NCBI GenBank assembly: GCA_030674185.1
Contig: CM060306.1
Location: 40,669,483 to 40,733,482, forward strand
Reading direction: 5' to 3'
Length of the DNA: 64,000 nt
Source of the DNA: Monoplex corrugatus
Taxonomy: Eukaryota; Mollusca; Gastropoda; Littorinimorpha; Ranellidae
A model generated the notes under the pieces. That model had not been told where the DNA came from and ran no database searches. It worked only from the letters and a program-made list of their open reading frames with translations. The position numbers and the translations under genes were made by a program. Every line of letters starts with the position of its first letter. Positions within the stretch are counted from its first letter, which is position 1. Below, one piece after another: positions 11,782 to 23,886 of this stretch.

Positions 11782-13068
11782 TCTCTCTTTCTTTCTCTCC
11801 CTCTTTGACTAAGAAGAAGTCATATAATGTTGCAAGGCCACACCTCTAGTCATACATATGTGTACATACTACATAAACCCCAGGGACCACTTGATATGAA
11901 AAAAGAGGGATTACAGAAGATGTTGACACTGCATACAAAACTACTGCAGGGCATTGCTTGTTAGTTCTCCGTGTATGCTGGACACACTGTCTATGTATAA
12001 CATGAACTTACATGTAGATACTGATTTAAGACACTGTGTCCCACTTACTTAATATAAGTAAGTTCTTTATGTAAAGCTCTTTCTCTGTCTTTCACTCCAT
12101 GCCTCTGTCTTTGTTTCGCATCAACAGTCCTGGTCTTCCTTGGTCTTCTCTCACTTTAAATACACATATCTTTTTGCTATAAATAATAATGTTGTTGAGT
12201 CATCTGGTGGGGTTGCTTCACAGCAGCTTTCATATTGAGCCTACTAAAGCAGGCAGATAAATAAATGCTTTCAAATATTTAATCATTTGATTGCTTTGTT
12301 TATCTGGCTACTTACTTTATTGATTTTTTAATTTTTTTTATACTGTACATGTTTTTCTGTATCACTTCTAAACAAATAGTTTGTCTTGACTTTTATGTCT
12401 TCCTACTTATACAATAAAATATGCTGTTTTATGTATGATTTTAAAATATGACATGTGACGGTAAACCTACTTATTTCAATTAGTAAAGTCTCTCCAGAGA
12501 ATGATTGTGCACATACCCCAGTAGGGTGCCGGGGATGCTTTCAGTATAAATAGTATCCCCATCTTCTGGAAATTCTGTGCTAAAGATTTTCTCTTTTCTG
12601 TCATTCACTTTGTTCCTGCCTTACTCTTTACTTTATGTCGTCTCTTCCTATCATTTTCTGCTGTGCTAATCCATTCACCTGTATGTAATCTATAAAGCCT
12701 GAATTCTGTTTTAGGATTGATAATCAGGTACATGTATGTATTTTTTATTTCTAAGGAAATGTGGTGGGCAGAAGCAAGTTTAGGTAATTTCACCATTTCA
12801 TATATGTTTTAGTGTATTTAGATGTGTTTACATTCAAACGCAGGTTTGTTTTTTTAAACCTCTCATAATAAATTGGATGGAGTAGTCAACGCCAGGGGCA
12901 TATCCTTAGATTATGTATATGCATGCATTGATATGTGTACTTAATTTTCTTTTCCATGTTTTCTTTTTTTTCAACTAGATGTTGTGTACATTTTGAAATG
13001 GTTATAGTCCGTACATGGCTCTGTGCAGTTTGCTTGGCTTTAAACGATAAGAAATCAGACTGTGTACA

Positions 13069-13166
<98 letters not shown>

Positions 13167-16100
13167 TGTGTGTGTGCATATGTGTGTGTGGGTGTGTGTG
13201 CATGCGCGCGCATGTGTGTGTGTGTGTGTGCATATGTGTGTGTGTGCGCACGCGCGCGTGTGTGTGTAAAAGAAATAATCAGTATATATCAGTAATAATC
13301 AGTCACTTTTTTCCCCCAAGATTTCAGTCCGAGCCCACAACATGAAAACTGGTCTGTTCGCAACCTGTCCAAATGCTTCAATCATTCTGGTGGTATCAAC
13401 TTAGTCTTTCATAGGTCTCTCCCTCCCCCTTCCTCTCCACACACACCCTCCCCATCCTGTATCAAGACCTTGCCAGTTCATTGCCTTTTGTGCAGGCTCA
13501 AGGAGTCTGCCAGAGAATTTGCTGAAGCTTAGATGATTTGGGTTGAGCCCATATGGATTTGACCAAATGTTATGAATCTCTCTTGAAGAGGCTCCAAGTT
13601 CAAATTCCTAATTAGCAGACTGCAAGCACACAGTTGTGAATGTCCCTCTAGATGTGTATTAAATTAACCATTAAGTGATTTTAAGACAATGAGACTCTGC
13701 ATGTGTGTGTGTGTGTGTGTGGTGTGTGTGTGTGTGTGTGTGTGTGTGGATGTGTGTGTGTGTGTGGATGTGTGTTGTGTGTGTGTGTGTGTTTCTCATG
13801 TGAGACAGTAAGAAAGTTAATATGTACTATGATGTCATATTTGATGACATCACACAAAAATATGTCATTCTATTATTTTTTTCTCTTTTTGGTTGTACCA
13901 AGACTCAAAGATTTTGAGGTAAACTGGTTTTAGATCTGTTGATTGGTGTAGATATGAACAAAGAAGTTTCCAAAAGTGCATAAGATTAAGGATAATGGAA
14001 GTTTTCATGGGTTTGTTGTGATTTGTGAATGTTATACAGTGATTATTCTTGGTTTTCTTTGTTGCCTCAGACTCATTGAATGATATTAACACCACAAAGC
14101 ATTTCTAATTCTTTGGAGCATAGCATCTTTGAAGACTATGTTTTATTATCTTTTTTATCAAACATGATAATGAAGTATCAGATCCCTGTAGATCAAACAG
14201 GCTCATGTCAAAATAGAGTTTTTTGTGTATAGTGTAAGTGTGTTTGTGTGTGTGTGTGTGTAGGCTTGTGTGTGTAGGCTTGTGTGTGTAGGCTTTTGTG
14301 TGTGTGGACTTGTGTGTGTAAACTTGTGTGTCCAGGCCTGTGTGTATTTCTGTATGTATGAATGTATTAGCGGGTCCTGTGTATTTTTCATGTTTGTATT
14401 TTGTGTATTTCCTTTTGTTACTGGTTGATCTCATTAATATTTATCTGTTTGTATTATGTGTTAGTTAAACTTAAAGGTTTCACAATTTTGAAAGTCTTCC
14501 CTCAAATAAATATATGCATAAATATATCTGTCCATCTGTCTGTCTGTCTGTCTCTATCTATCTCAGTATTGTCTGCCTATCTATCTATTTATCTACCTGG
14601 CTGACTGTCTATCTATATATCACACAAATACAGAGAGAGAGAGAGGGGAGATTTGCTTGAAAATGAAATATCCATATCAACTTACAACAGAATGAAAAAT
14701 AAATAAACCTATAAGGACACAGAAAGATATAGTATTTTAAAAATGTTTTACCACATGGTCACAGATTGTGATATACATTGTTACAGAATGTGATATACCT
14801 GTATAAGGTTGGGGCATTTAACTTTTAAAAGTGGTAGCTGAGTTTTAGATAAACGGAAGTCTTAAACAGGTCCTGCTTGTATAGATTAAAGGCTTTGGAG
14901 GAAGGACACTGTTCAGATTATTGATCAAACTGCAGCCTTAAAAAGGATCAATAGCCTAGTTGAGGTGGAGAAGCATTAGATATGGCTAAAGGCTTTACAT
15001 TGTGCTGCCAGCCATGGGTGGAGTGGTTTGCCGACAAGAGCTTAAAGGCAGAACCTATAGCACAGTGAAGATGTGAAATGCCTCTTACTACGGTTCTGAA
15101 AAACCAGAGCCTTTGTATGCTTTATAACTACGTGAGTTTGGCTTTTTAACTTCTTTGGAAGATTATCAAGGATGAATGAATGAATGCACAAATGACTGCT
15201 TTATTTATTTATGATGTGGATGATCATACAGATATAAGTGAATGCATAGACTATCGACATATACACAGAGAGAGAGAAAGGAGGGGGGAGGGGGGATTTG
15301 GTAAACAGTGTGTGGATAGAACTGTTGTATAATTAATCATTACTACAGACATGTTGTATTTGTTGAAAGAAAAAAACAAGTAAAAACAAAAATAAATAAC
15401 CTCAAAACCAAACAAATGAACAGAATGCAAGCTGATAAATTGCAAAGTAAGTACAAAATTAAACGAAAAATTGAAGAAAAAAAAACCAATACAAATAGTA
15501 AATGAAAAACAAAACAGAACAAAAAAAGTGAATCCGCACCAAACCAACCAAACAAAAATCTTATTCTCATCAACAAAAAGAAGGCCAAATACAAACCAAC
15601 CAGTATACAAGACAAACATGGGTACAACATTTTCCCTAATGCCAGAATCAAAGAAAGTGTCCATGTTTTGATCAAAATTTCAGAAACAGCAGGAATTTCT
15701 CTCTTGAAACAGTGGGACATGACTAAGTTAGTTTTTTTCTGTTTTGTTTGTTTTTATCTTCATACCAAATGACGTCATTGCCTTTTACTCTTGGTTTCAG
15801 TTTCACGGAGGCAGTAAAACTCTAGAACCAGAGTGCCGACTTCCACCTGCCCCATCAATGCATCGTTCCCAGATCAAATTGGGTAGGTACGGTGGGTATG
15901 GTACCTACCCTGGCTACCCTGGACATGAAGCAGAACATCCAGATGTTTGGAAAAGTGACTACACAAAGACGTACATCCCGAAAGATATTGTTCCTGTACG
16001 TATTTCATCTTTTGTTGTTGTTTCTGCGCACAGAGTCTTCAAGAGAAACAAATGATCCTTTTGTATTACTCAGTTTGTTACGACATGGTATTGTCTGAGT

Positions 16101-16179
16101 GCAAGGAATCCTTACAAAATAAATCATCTCTCAACTCTTTACAACCTGGCCGTAAAACAAAGCGATCCTCCTCCTCAAT

Positions 16180-16216
<37 letters not shown>

Positions 16217-16275
16217 ACACACACACACACACACAACACACACACACACCACACATACACACACACACACACACC

Positions 16276-16367
<92 letters not shown>

Positions 16368-19246
16368 CACACCAGTCACTAGAAACTGCAGATTTGCATC
16401 CTTCTCTATGTCTCAATGTTTTCATGCACTTTATATTATGGCTAAATGATTAATGGTTTCCTCCATAGTGAATGACCAGACATTCAGTTTTTACGTGTTT
16501 GACCTGTTTTGTAGTCAATGCTTTGTTGTGTATTCAGTGCAACAGACTACTGACCAAGAGGTGTTTGGTTGAAACCGCCATCAGCCCCAAAAAATTATTG
16601 TAGGATTGTTGTGCCCTAACTGGCTCCTACGTAGAGCTGAGCTTACTGTGGACCACACTGTTGAATCTCATCTGTTTTTTGGATGTTAATTGAAGCTGTT
16701 GCTAAAATTTCATTAGTAGTACCACAAGTCTCTATATGTGTTGGTTATGGTTGATGCCAGAATGTATTCTGAAAGTACTTGTAGAGTACAGACCTGTTAC
16801 AGTCTCAGTCTGAAAACTGAACTCTATAGCATCATCATCATTATCCCTATTCTCATTATTTTGAGAGAAAAAAACTGTCCCAGATTATGTGGCCCTCCAT
16901 ATTCTACTCTCGCAATGACCCCAGTTTCATTGGGTTTAGTGGTGTGCTGGAGAGCTGAAATAAGTGATACAGGGGTAGTGATATAGAAGTGATGCAGAAG
17001 ATGGGACAGCTTAAAATGGACAAACAACGAAACAAACAAACCAACCAACCCAGCAAACAAACTAAAGTAACAGATGATTAGTGTAATATATATTTAATTT
17101 GTTTAGGTTTTTCCTATTGTCAACATGTGGACTCTTACGTATATCATGAACTTGGTGCTCACATCTGTGCCTTTGGACCCACCACTAATTTTGTGCATTT
17201 TTTTCCCTGTCAGTCATGTTAAAATCATTGTGGAACTGTTTGGCCCAAGGTGACTACTACCTCCAGTTAAGTATGCTTGGATGCACTGGAAAGACTAGGA
17301 CCATGCAGTCAAGTCTCTCTCTTGCCTACGTCTTATATCACATGCCTCCAGTGTATTCAGAAGTATGTGGCTCATCTTTTCCTTTGTAAAAAGAAGCATG
17401 GTCACATCACTCCCTTGTTTCATTTTCTCCACTGGTTGCCAGTCTCTCAAAGAATTTCAGTCAAAATCAGTACACTATGCTATAAGTTTATCAATGGTAC
17501 TGCACCCAGTTATCTTTGTGACCACCTCTGAATGCACACCCCTAGCTGAAGGTTTGATGTAATGGAGCTGATCTAATGAAGTTGAAAATAACTTGCTGTG
17601 CACACACAGCACATGTTAAACAAACTGTTTGTAGAAGGGAGAATATGGTTGACACAATGAGTACGTTATTTTTTGTATGAATTTTAGTTAGCATGCTGAA
17701 TAGTCTTTTTGAAAAGCATATTTGTTTGAAATTTCTCAATCTTCATTTTTGTCTGTTTTGTTACTAGGCAAATCGTTTGCACCTGACATCACTAGTCAAC
17801 CGTATCGACCAGACGGAGGGGATAAAGATGAAGGAAGTGGTGAAGCCTTGTAAGGAGCCCATGAACTATTTCACACAGTATAAGAGGGTCCACGACAAAC
17901 TAGGAATGCTGCGTGGACCTGGGGTGCGGCGTGGCTACCCCATCCGTGAACAGTACAACACTATCACAGGTAATTCTTATTTCATCTGTTAACAATTCTT
18001 GTGTGACATTGCCACAGGTATTTATTTAGCATTGTGGCATTTTTGCATTATTTAATGCATAATAAGTTCTTTCTTGATTTATTTAATTTGCTGTAGTATT
18101 TGAAGATGACGAATGAGGTGGAAGGGTTGGTGCCTTCAGCGCAGCTTAATTTGTATTTTTATTTTTGTAATTTTACTTGTGTTCAGGTATTTTTTTATCT
18201 GAAAACCATGTGATTTTGACTGTTCTACTGGATGATTTATGTATTTGTGTACACATGAAAGTGGACTTTTAGTTTTATGCAGAATATTGCCAGGGACATC
18301 TCCTTAGTTCTTGCGGGTCCTTTTACACATGAGGAGGAAGTGCTGCACACAGAACCTGTGTTTACTGTCTCATCCAAAAGACTAGCAGTAGCACCTAGAT
18401 TATCAGTTAAAACCTAGTGCAAAGTACAATAAAATCCTGTTACTCTGTGATTCAAATCCAGGACTTTTCTTTTATCCATACCTACCTCTTTTGCTATCCC
18501 TGACATCAAGTCTGATGAGTTTTACATTGAATGAAATGTGTCACCTCTGTGGGAACAAAAGGACCTTTGTCTTAAGGTCCTAAATACTGATAGAATGCTC
18601 CAGGAATCACCTTGGCTGCTCCCCTTCTCCCTATTTTTTATTGTTGTTTTTGTTTTCCATTACAGCAATTTATTCCTCAAAGTTTTTTGCGTTTAAGATC
18701 AATTAATTCTGTAGACCAAAAGCCCAGTCTTGTTTGATTATTTCTGTCTTTCCTTTGTTCATATCACTGCAGTGGAGACATTCCTACTTCCTGTCCGTTT
18801 GGGGCTGTAACGGTGTACTTGCATTGAACTTATTTGGCCATGCGGTCCCTGGCTTTCTCTTTTAATATCCACCCCAGATGTTTAATGGTATGGCCACTTT
18901 TTCAAAACTGACCGATTTTCTTGTATCGTTGTTGCTCATTTCTGTTGTGTCATAGGTTTGTTTAAATAATGAGCTTGTCTGTTCAGTTTAGTAGTATTGT
19001 TATAGCTTTAAAATGGTCCCTGAGTAGTTTTGAGGCATTACTGTAAAAGAGGAATGCTGTGGGTGTAACACGCTTGTAACTTGAATGGAACTAGAAACCA
19101 AATGTGGATATGTAAAACTCATTTCTGTGTGTGTTCTTGCAGGTGAGGTCATGGGCCTTGACTGGAAGGAAGACAACCACAGAACCTCTGGTAATCGAGT
19201 TCTGCACGGCATTCGAAGCGCCATGCCGGCATCCACCATACAATAA
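9839..19246 (+). CDS. Uncharacterised four-exon gene, 248-aa product (gene-level entry)
   Basis: The exons are 9839-10084, 15801-15995, 17768-17969 and 19143-19246. Every intron is GT-AG, the phases are 0, 0 and 1, and the coding sum is 747 bases, that is 248 codons plus TAA. The product starts MAAQQMFEPRILYGQGKRAV. It is rich in Pro, Tyr, Arg and Gly, with RYGGYGTYPGYPGHEAEHPD near residues 110-130 and PIREQYNTITGE near residue 210. I see no signal peptide, membrane segment or catalytic motif. Short, basic, aromatic proteins of this style include axonemal microtubule-inner proteins of cilia and sperm, but that is only a guess. The match of four exons in phase makes the gene model strong even though the function is unknown. 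It converges on SMG1. Confidence 0.8.
10140..10500 (+). repeat. Degenerate tandem repeat, unit about 60 bp
   Basis: The motif TATAGTGTGGTCATATGTTG followed by TTACTACTGTGTTGTTGTTG and AATAG recurs five or six times with substitutions and indels, for example near 10225, 10315 and 10400. Confidence 0.65.
10540..10675 (+). repeat. Dispersed repeat family A, copy 2 (3' half)
   Basis: TGCAGGCTTAGGGACTTTGC then GTATGGAATTGTC and GATGAATCCTTGTTAAAC match the 3' half of the copy at 1067-1300. Confidence 0.45.
10889..10995. repeat. (GT)n microsatellite
   Basis: A nearly uninterrupted GT tract of about 100 bases lies inside intron 1 of the uncharacterised gene. Confidence 0.95.
11699..11792. repeat. 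(CT)n microsatellite
   Basis: CT repeats with a few TT interruptions produce the Ser/Leu-rich open frame seen here. Bases 11800-13060 contain nothing recognisable. Confidence 0.95.
13070..13267. repeat. (TG)n microsatellite, about 200 bp
   Basis: A long TG tract has CATATG and CGCGCG interruptions towards its 3' end. The Cys/Val and His/Thr frames are artefacts of the repeat. Confidence 0.95.
13330..13615 (+). repeat. Dispersed repeat family A, copy 3
   Basis: AAAACTGGTCTGTTCGC, TATCAAGACCTTGCCAG, CAGGCTCAAGGAGTCTGCC and CATATGGATTTGACC occur in the same order as in the copy at 1067-1300, with extra CCCTCCCC sequence in the middle. Confidence 0.55.
13702..14350. repeat. TG-rich microsatellites, including a 16-bp GTGTGTAGGCTT repeat
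   Basis: TG tracts run at 13702-13795 and 14235-14350. In the latter a GTGTGTAGGCTTGT unit repeats at least three times. A (TCTG)n/(TATC)n patch follows at 14525-14615. Confidence 0.8.
15801..15995 (+). CDS. Uncharacterised gene, exon 2
   Basis: Acceptor TTTCAG|TTTCAC and donor CCT|GTACGT bound 195 bases (65 codons, phase 0 at both ends). The translation contains PECRLPPAPSMHRSQIKLG, a Gly/Tyr/Pro-rich stretch and KSDYTKTYIPKDIVP. The Gly/Tyr-rich part is the most distinctive segment of the protein. Confidence 0.8.
16180..16372. repeat. (CA)n microsatellite, about 190 bp
   Basis: An interrupted CA tract with occasional CCA and ACAACA units. The open frames across it are artefacts. Confidence 0.95.
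17250..17535 (+). mobile_element. CR1/Rex1-like LINE, reverse transcriptase C-terminal remnant
   Basis: One frame reads HITPLFHFLHWLPVSQRISV followed by KISTLCYKFINGTAPSYLCD. This matches the well-known LHWLPV...Y.K.LHG.APSYL.D block that ends many CR1/jockey-group LINE proteins. Only this 3' part remains, in an intron and in the host gene's orientation. It is a dead fragment. Confidence 0.75.
17768..17969 (+). CDS. Uncharacterised gene, exon 3
   Basis: Acceptor TTACTAG|GCA and donor ACAG|GTAATT bound 202 bases, leaving phase 1. The translation includes ANRLHLTSLVNRIDQTEGIK, EPMNYFTQYKRVHDKLGMLR and GYPIREQYNTITG. Confidence 0.8.
17970..19142 (+). other. Intron 3 of the uncharacterised gene
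   Basis: GTAATT to CTTGCAG. Apart from the SINE-like segment at 18280-18490 nothing is recognisable. Confidence 0.7.
18280..18490 (-). repeat. tRNA-derived SINE-like repeat (minus strand)
   Basis: The plus-strand blocks GCGGGTCCTTTTACAC and TCTCATCCAAAAGACTAGCA, and the minus-strand box-B-like CCTGGATTTGAATC, parallel the segment at 40540-40795. The shared order of blocks suggests one SINE family with diverged copies. Confidence 0.5.
19143..19246 (+). CDS. Uncharacterised gene, exon 4 (stop codon)
   Basis: Acceptor TTGCAG|GTGAGG. After two bases that complete a Gly codon the frame reads EVMGLDWKEDNHRTSGNRVL, then HGIRSAMPASTIQ and TAA at 19244-19246. The product therefore ends 33 residues after the last junction. 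Confidence 0.75.
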
Positions 19247-19786
19247 CTTCTTCTGCAAAGCTCCCTGCTGTCAGGGCATGTTACTCTTGTGCAATCTGAT
19301 GTTAATCATCTCCCTGATGTTAATTATCTCCCTTCCTAAGGTGTCTTGTATCATGTGCCTTGATTGTCTGCATGACAAATGACTGTGCTCAGCCACATTA
19401 TTGAGAATTAAGAAACTAAAACATCTGCATTGGCACACATCTTGCTGTGGTAATATAGTATTTCACAAACATGAAAAACACATAAGTGAAACAGAAAAAT
19501 GTTCCATGTGTCCGCATTTTTTTTTTTTTTTTTTTTGCTTCTGTGGTATACCATTCTGGCAGGATACAAATCAACAGTATTTTATTATTGGTGTGAAGGG
19601 ACAAGTATACACAGAAAACAGAGTACATGAAAGTAAAAACAAAATTGGGTTACATTGAGGGTTAATGTCAAAATCTGACTCTAATGAAAAATATTTTGGA
19701 TAAAAAAGATCATTTTCAGGCTTACAAATTTCCTGAAAGTGGGATATTTAAAATGGCATAATTTGTATTTTCATGATTTTTGCACT

Positions 19787-19994
19787 CTGTGTTTTCACAC
19801 CACAGATGATTCATACAGTTACACAAAATGTGATGATTTTTGTTGTGTACGTGTACATCTGTGTTTTCACACCACAGATGATTCAGAGATACACAAAATG
19901 TGATAATTTTTGCTGTGTATGTACATCTGTGTTTTCACACCACAGATAAGTCATAGAGTTACACAAAATGTGGTGATTTTTGTTGTGTATATAT
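19787..19994 (+). repeat. Three-copy tandem repeat, unit 68-72 bp
   Basis: CTGTGTTTTCACACCACAGA begins at 19787, 19859 and 19927. Each copy is followed by TACACAAAATGTGATGATTT or a close variant. It lies in the presumed 3' UTR or downstream flank of the four-exon gene. Confidence 0.85.
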
Positions 19995-20871
19995 GCCCCA
20001 CTTGGTGTAAATATTTTAAAAACTAATACTATATGCATATCTGGTATGCAGATGAAATTTGAGTGCCACCTCATTCAGTGTCAAGTTCACTGTTTATTGT
20101 GTTAGGAAGAAATGATAAGGAGGAAAGAAGAAAAATGGTTTTTGGTTTAATTTTACTCACTGAAAGTTTCCCTTCTGATCCCGGTTTCTGTCTGTTTGTT
20201 TTTTTGTTGCAATTCTTGAAAAAAAAAGGGAAAAAATAGAACAGTATGCTTCCAACTTTAAAAACAGAGGCTGATGTAAGAGAATTAAGTCATTATACAT
20301 ACTGGGGTAGCTTCCTGTGCTGACCTTTCAAACTGGCTAGAGGTGGTAATATGTGCTAAGCACTGAGTTTTGGAAAACACTAGCCCTTATTACACCATAA
20401 CTCATTCTGCCCTGCATCTGACTGTGGGCCATGCAGAGTGTTCTGGTACCAATTCCAGTATATGTCTGATGGATGGGCAACTTGAATCTTTCTGTTTACC
20501 ATAGTTTGGGGTCATAACTGTGTAACTAACATCATAACTTTGGAGTGTGAAAAATTAAGGTACAAACAAAGGAACTTGACTATATTTCCTTTTCCTTTCA
20601 CTACAATTTTAATTGAATTTTTATTGAAGACAGGGCTGAAAAGGTTTCCAAAAATGAGGAAAGAAAAGGCTACCTGCTTGCCTGTCTTACTTTCAACTTC
20701 AGTGCCATCCCCACCCCCACCCCCACCAACCCTCTTAAGTGAGAATCATTCTTGGAGATATCACACTTGATAGAAAATGTATGTCAGAACGTTTCACAGA
20801 GATGGTTCTGTATGTAGTGATTGTATCACATGTTTGTGAGATGTGTGCTTCTGTTGTGTTATGATGTGTGT

Positions 20872-20921
<50 letters not shown>
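20872..20921. repeat. (GT)n microsatellite
   Basis: About 50 bases of GT repeat in the intergenic region. Confidence 0.9.
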
Positions 20922-20923
<2 letters not shown>

Positions 20924-23833
20924 CATGCTTGGAGAAAGAGATACTTTAAAACTCAAAAGTGGCACCATAAATGTTTTTCTTTTCCAGACATTTCCGGCAG
21001 AGGTCATGGAATTTAACATCATGTTTTACAAACACTGAAGATGGCATTAATTACATAGGATTATAATTTTGTGAATCATATTATACAATAAACTATCCAC
21101 TACAGCCTTTGTATGTACACATTTGTCTGCCTTGGTTGGCTGGGCTGTGAAGTATGCCTAATATGAATCAAACTCGTCTGTATGAACCTACTGCAAGTTC
21201 TCCCTTTTTGTATGTATGATTATTCATTGCAGATGGTGAAAAAATCAACTGACATTTGTAATAATCCACTTAAAACTCTGCCTGCAGTATACTTGCTGTC
21301 TGTTCCTCTATCTGAACGGATCTATAACTGCAAATCTATTCAATGAATATTTGTGTAATATGAATTTTGCTTGTCAATCTTCCTTGTATGTTTTGTCTAA
21401 GTAATGTTCCAATGGAACATGGTGCTGAAAAGATAAAAAGTCACATCTTTTTTTTCAATACAGATTACTTTTTGCATGTGTTATTTTTATAAATCACCCA
21501 AATTTAGCATAGTATGCAAGTATAGTAGCATGGTTTGCGGAAGTAGGGAAGACTTGACTACTGTAATCTCTCTTTCTCTTTCACACATTTGCACACTTAC
21601 TTTTAAACAGGAAGAGAATAAAGTAAACAGCACCCAGCTATTTATTTAGTTAGCCCAAGGAAACAAACACTGTAAATACACAAGACCAATATAGTCTACT
21701 GATACAAAGAGAATAAAAGCAAAAGAAGCAAAACAAAAGACCTGCACAAAATCAGGAGTTTCTCCTGAGAGAAGGGTAGGGGGAGGCGATAAGCTTAATC
21801 AAGAGACATGTTTCCAAATATTCTGTCACGCTTCAAGCAAACTATTGTACAATGTCACTGTTTTTACTGTTGAAAAGTGAACACCAGTCAATCAATTGAA
21901 CTGGTGCTTGAGATTTAACACTTTAGCTTGTCCAAGTTTGCGGTTTGCTTTTAATCTGCAAATACCAGTACGTAAACTTCCTACAATAACATAAAAGTTA
22001 TCCCTGTGGTGTTACTCCGACCAGGAGTTTCTAGATGTATAGAGTTAGGGCTATGTGTTCAACTTCTCAGGTTCAATGTTCAACGAACCATCAGGGCAGT
22101 TAACTGATCTGTTGTCTTAAATCTAGTGAATTAATTTCTTTGCTGTCTTTTGTGTTTGACTGACAAAAGCCATGTGGCGAACATTTTGCATCTCTTTTGT
22201 TTCGTTAATTAAACATCTGTTCTCATTCTACTTTTGTGCATTTCTACTTTCTATACATGTACTTTTATTCCAGCTAAAGCCAGCCAAGGCTTATTACATA
22301 TTAATATATTTAAATATATATATATATATATGAAACAAAGCCATTTCTCCGATATTAACTTTAGAGTAGAATAGGCGCTTATACCGTCTAAAGTTAAAGC
22401 TTATATATGTATGCATGCATGTATGTATATAAAACAAAGCCATTTCTCTCGAAGTAACTGAACAACAGTAAGTGGTTTTCTCAAAAGCATCATACCACCT
22501 TAGCGGATTTAGGGAAAAAAGAGTTTAGTACATAATGTCATTTACACTCATCATCTGGGTCAACAGAAATGGATGGTATGAAAGAGCAGACAAAAGATAG
22601 TTAATTACAGAATCACTTGATCTCCATGACCAGTCCTATGCCACAACATGAACACACAATGATGCACTCGCATTCACACACAGATGATCGAGAAAAAAAT
22701 ATCTAGTGGAGAAGATATCCAGACGATATTTTACAAGGAAAGCAAAAGGACATTTAGAAAGAGAATAGGCATAACAGGGGAGGGGTGTGAAAGACTGATT
22801 AAAAACAAATTTTCGTATTTGTTGAAATCAATTCTGACATTTGTTGCAATCACAATTCTGTCGAATTCAAGCTTTCTGATTAGGACAGAATCATACCAAA
22901 TCCTTGTACTGATTTTGCTGAATGGCAGTTAAAACATGAAAGCATTTAATTTTGGTCAGAGACACACCAATACAGAGCAACCTTGGAAAGTATAAAGAAT
23001 ATAAAAATTTATGCTGGATCAGAAATACACTATACACACAGAAGAACACATAATACGTAGAAGATCGCAAAATTTCTGCTGGAATTGAGGTCTTCAATTA
23101 AGTCATTGTTTAACCATCTGGGGGGAGGAAGGAAAATGTCAATAAATTCGACTCAGGAAATTAACAGACTACATAACTACACAAAGATAATCATTTCAAT
23201 TTTAACACACCTGACAAACTTTGGGAGAAACAAACTGTATCACTATAGCACAGCACAGAGACAACCAATTGATTCTACAGACACAGTAAATAAATGATGC
23301 AAACACTCTAGATGCAGTTATACACACATGACAAAAACAAGCCCACTAATTAAAGCAACAAAAAAGACTAAAAGAAACAAAAAGGAAAAAATGTACAACA
23401 ATGAAACTCAAAGAAAAACATGGAAATGTAGGATACATTCATTTTAAATATAAACATTACAGACAACTGGCTAGAAATAATACAAACAGACAACTGGCTA
23501 GAAATAATACAAACATGTAACAAACTTGAGAAAAAAAATCAGAGGATGCAAGATCTTTTTCTTTCATTTTTTTCCACCAAGCAATAACACAACATACACT
23601 GAACTACCCTCTAATTTCGCCCCTCAAATTTGAAACATACCAGACTGTGACAAACTACAAAAAAAAAAACCTTTTAAAAAGACATCACCAGCAAATAAAG
23701 CACATTACTGAAACTAAAAAGGAAACAGGGATTGGAGTGAAAAAATGGGGAAGAAAGTGAGAGAATGCAAGCATATACAAGTGAACTAAGTTCACATATG
23801 TACAAAATCCCTCCACCTGCTGTAATTCATGTG

Positions 23834-23886
<53 letters not shown>

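Larger units (their letters stand above)
10085..15800 (+). other. Intron 1 of the uncharacterised gene (5.7 kb)
   Basis: It begins GTAAAT and ends TTGGTTTCAG. It is filled with simple repeats, a degenerate tandem repeat at 10140-10500 and two copies of dispersed repeat family A. No additional exon could be supported. Confidence 0.7.
15996..17767 (+). other. Intron 2 of the uncharacterised gene
   Basis: GTACGT to TTACTAG. It contains a (CA)n microsatellite at 16180-16372 and a LINE fragment at 17250-17535. The rest shows no recognisable feature. Confidence 0.7.
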
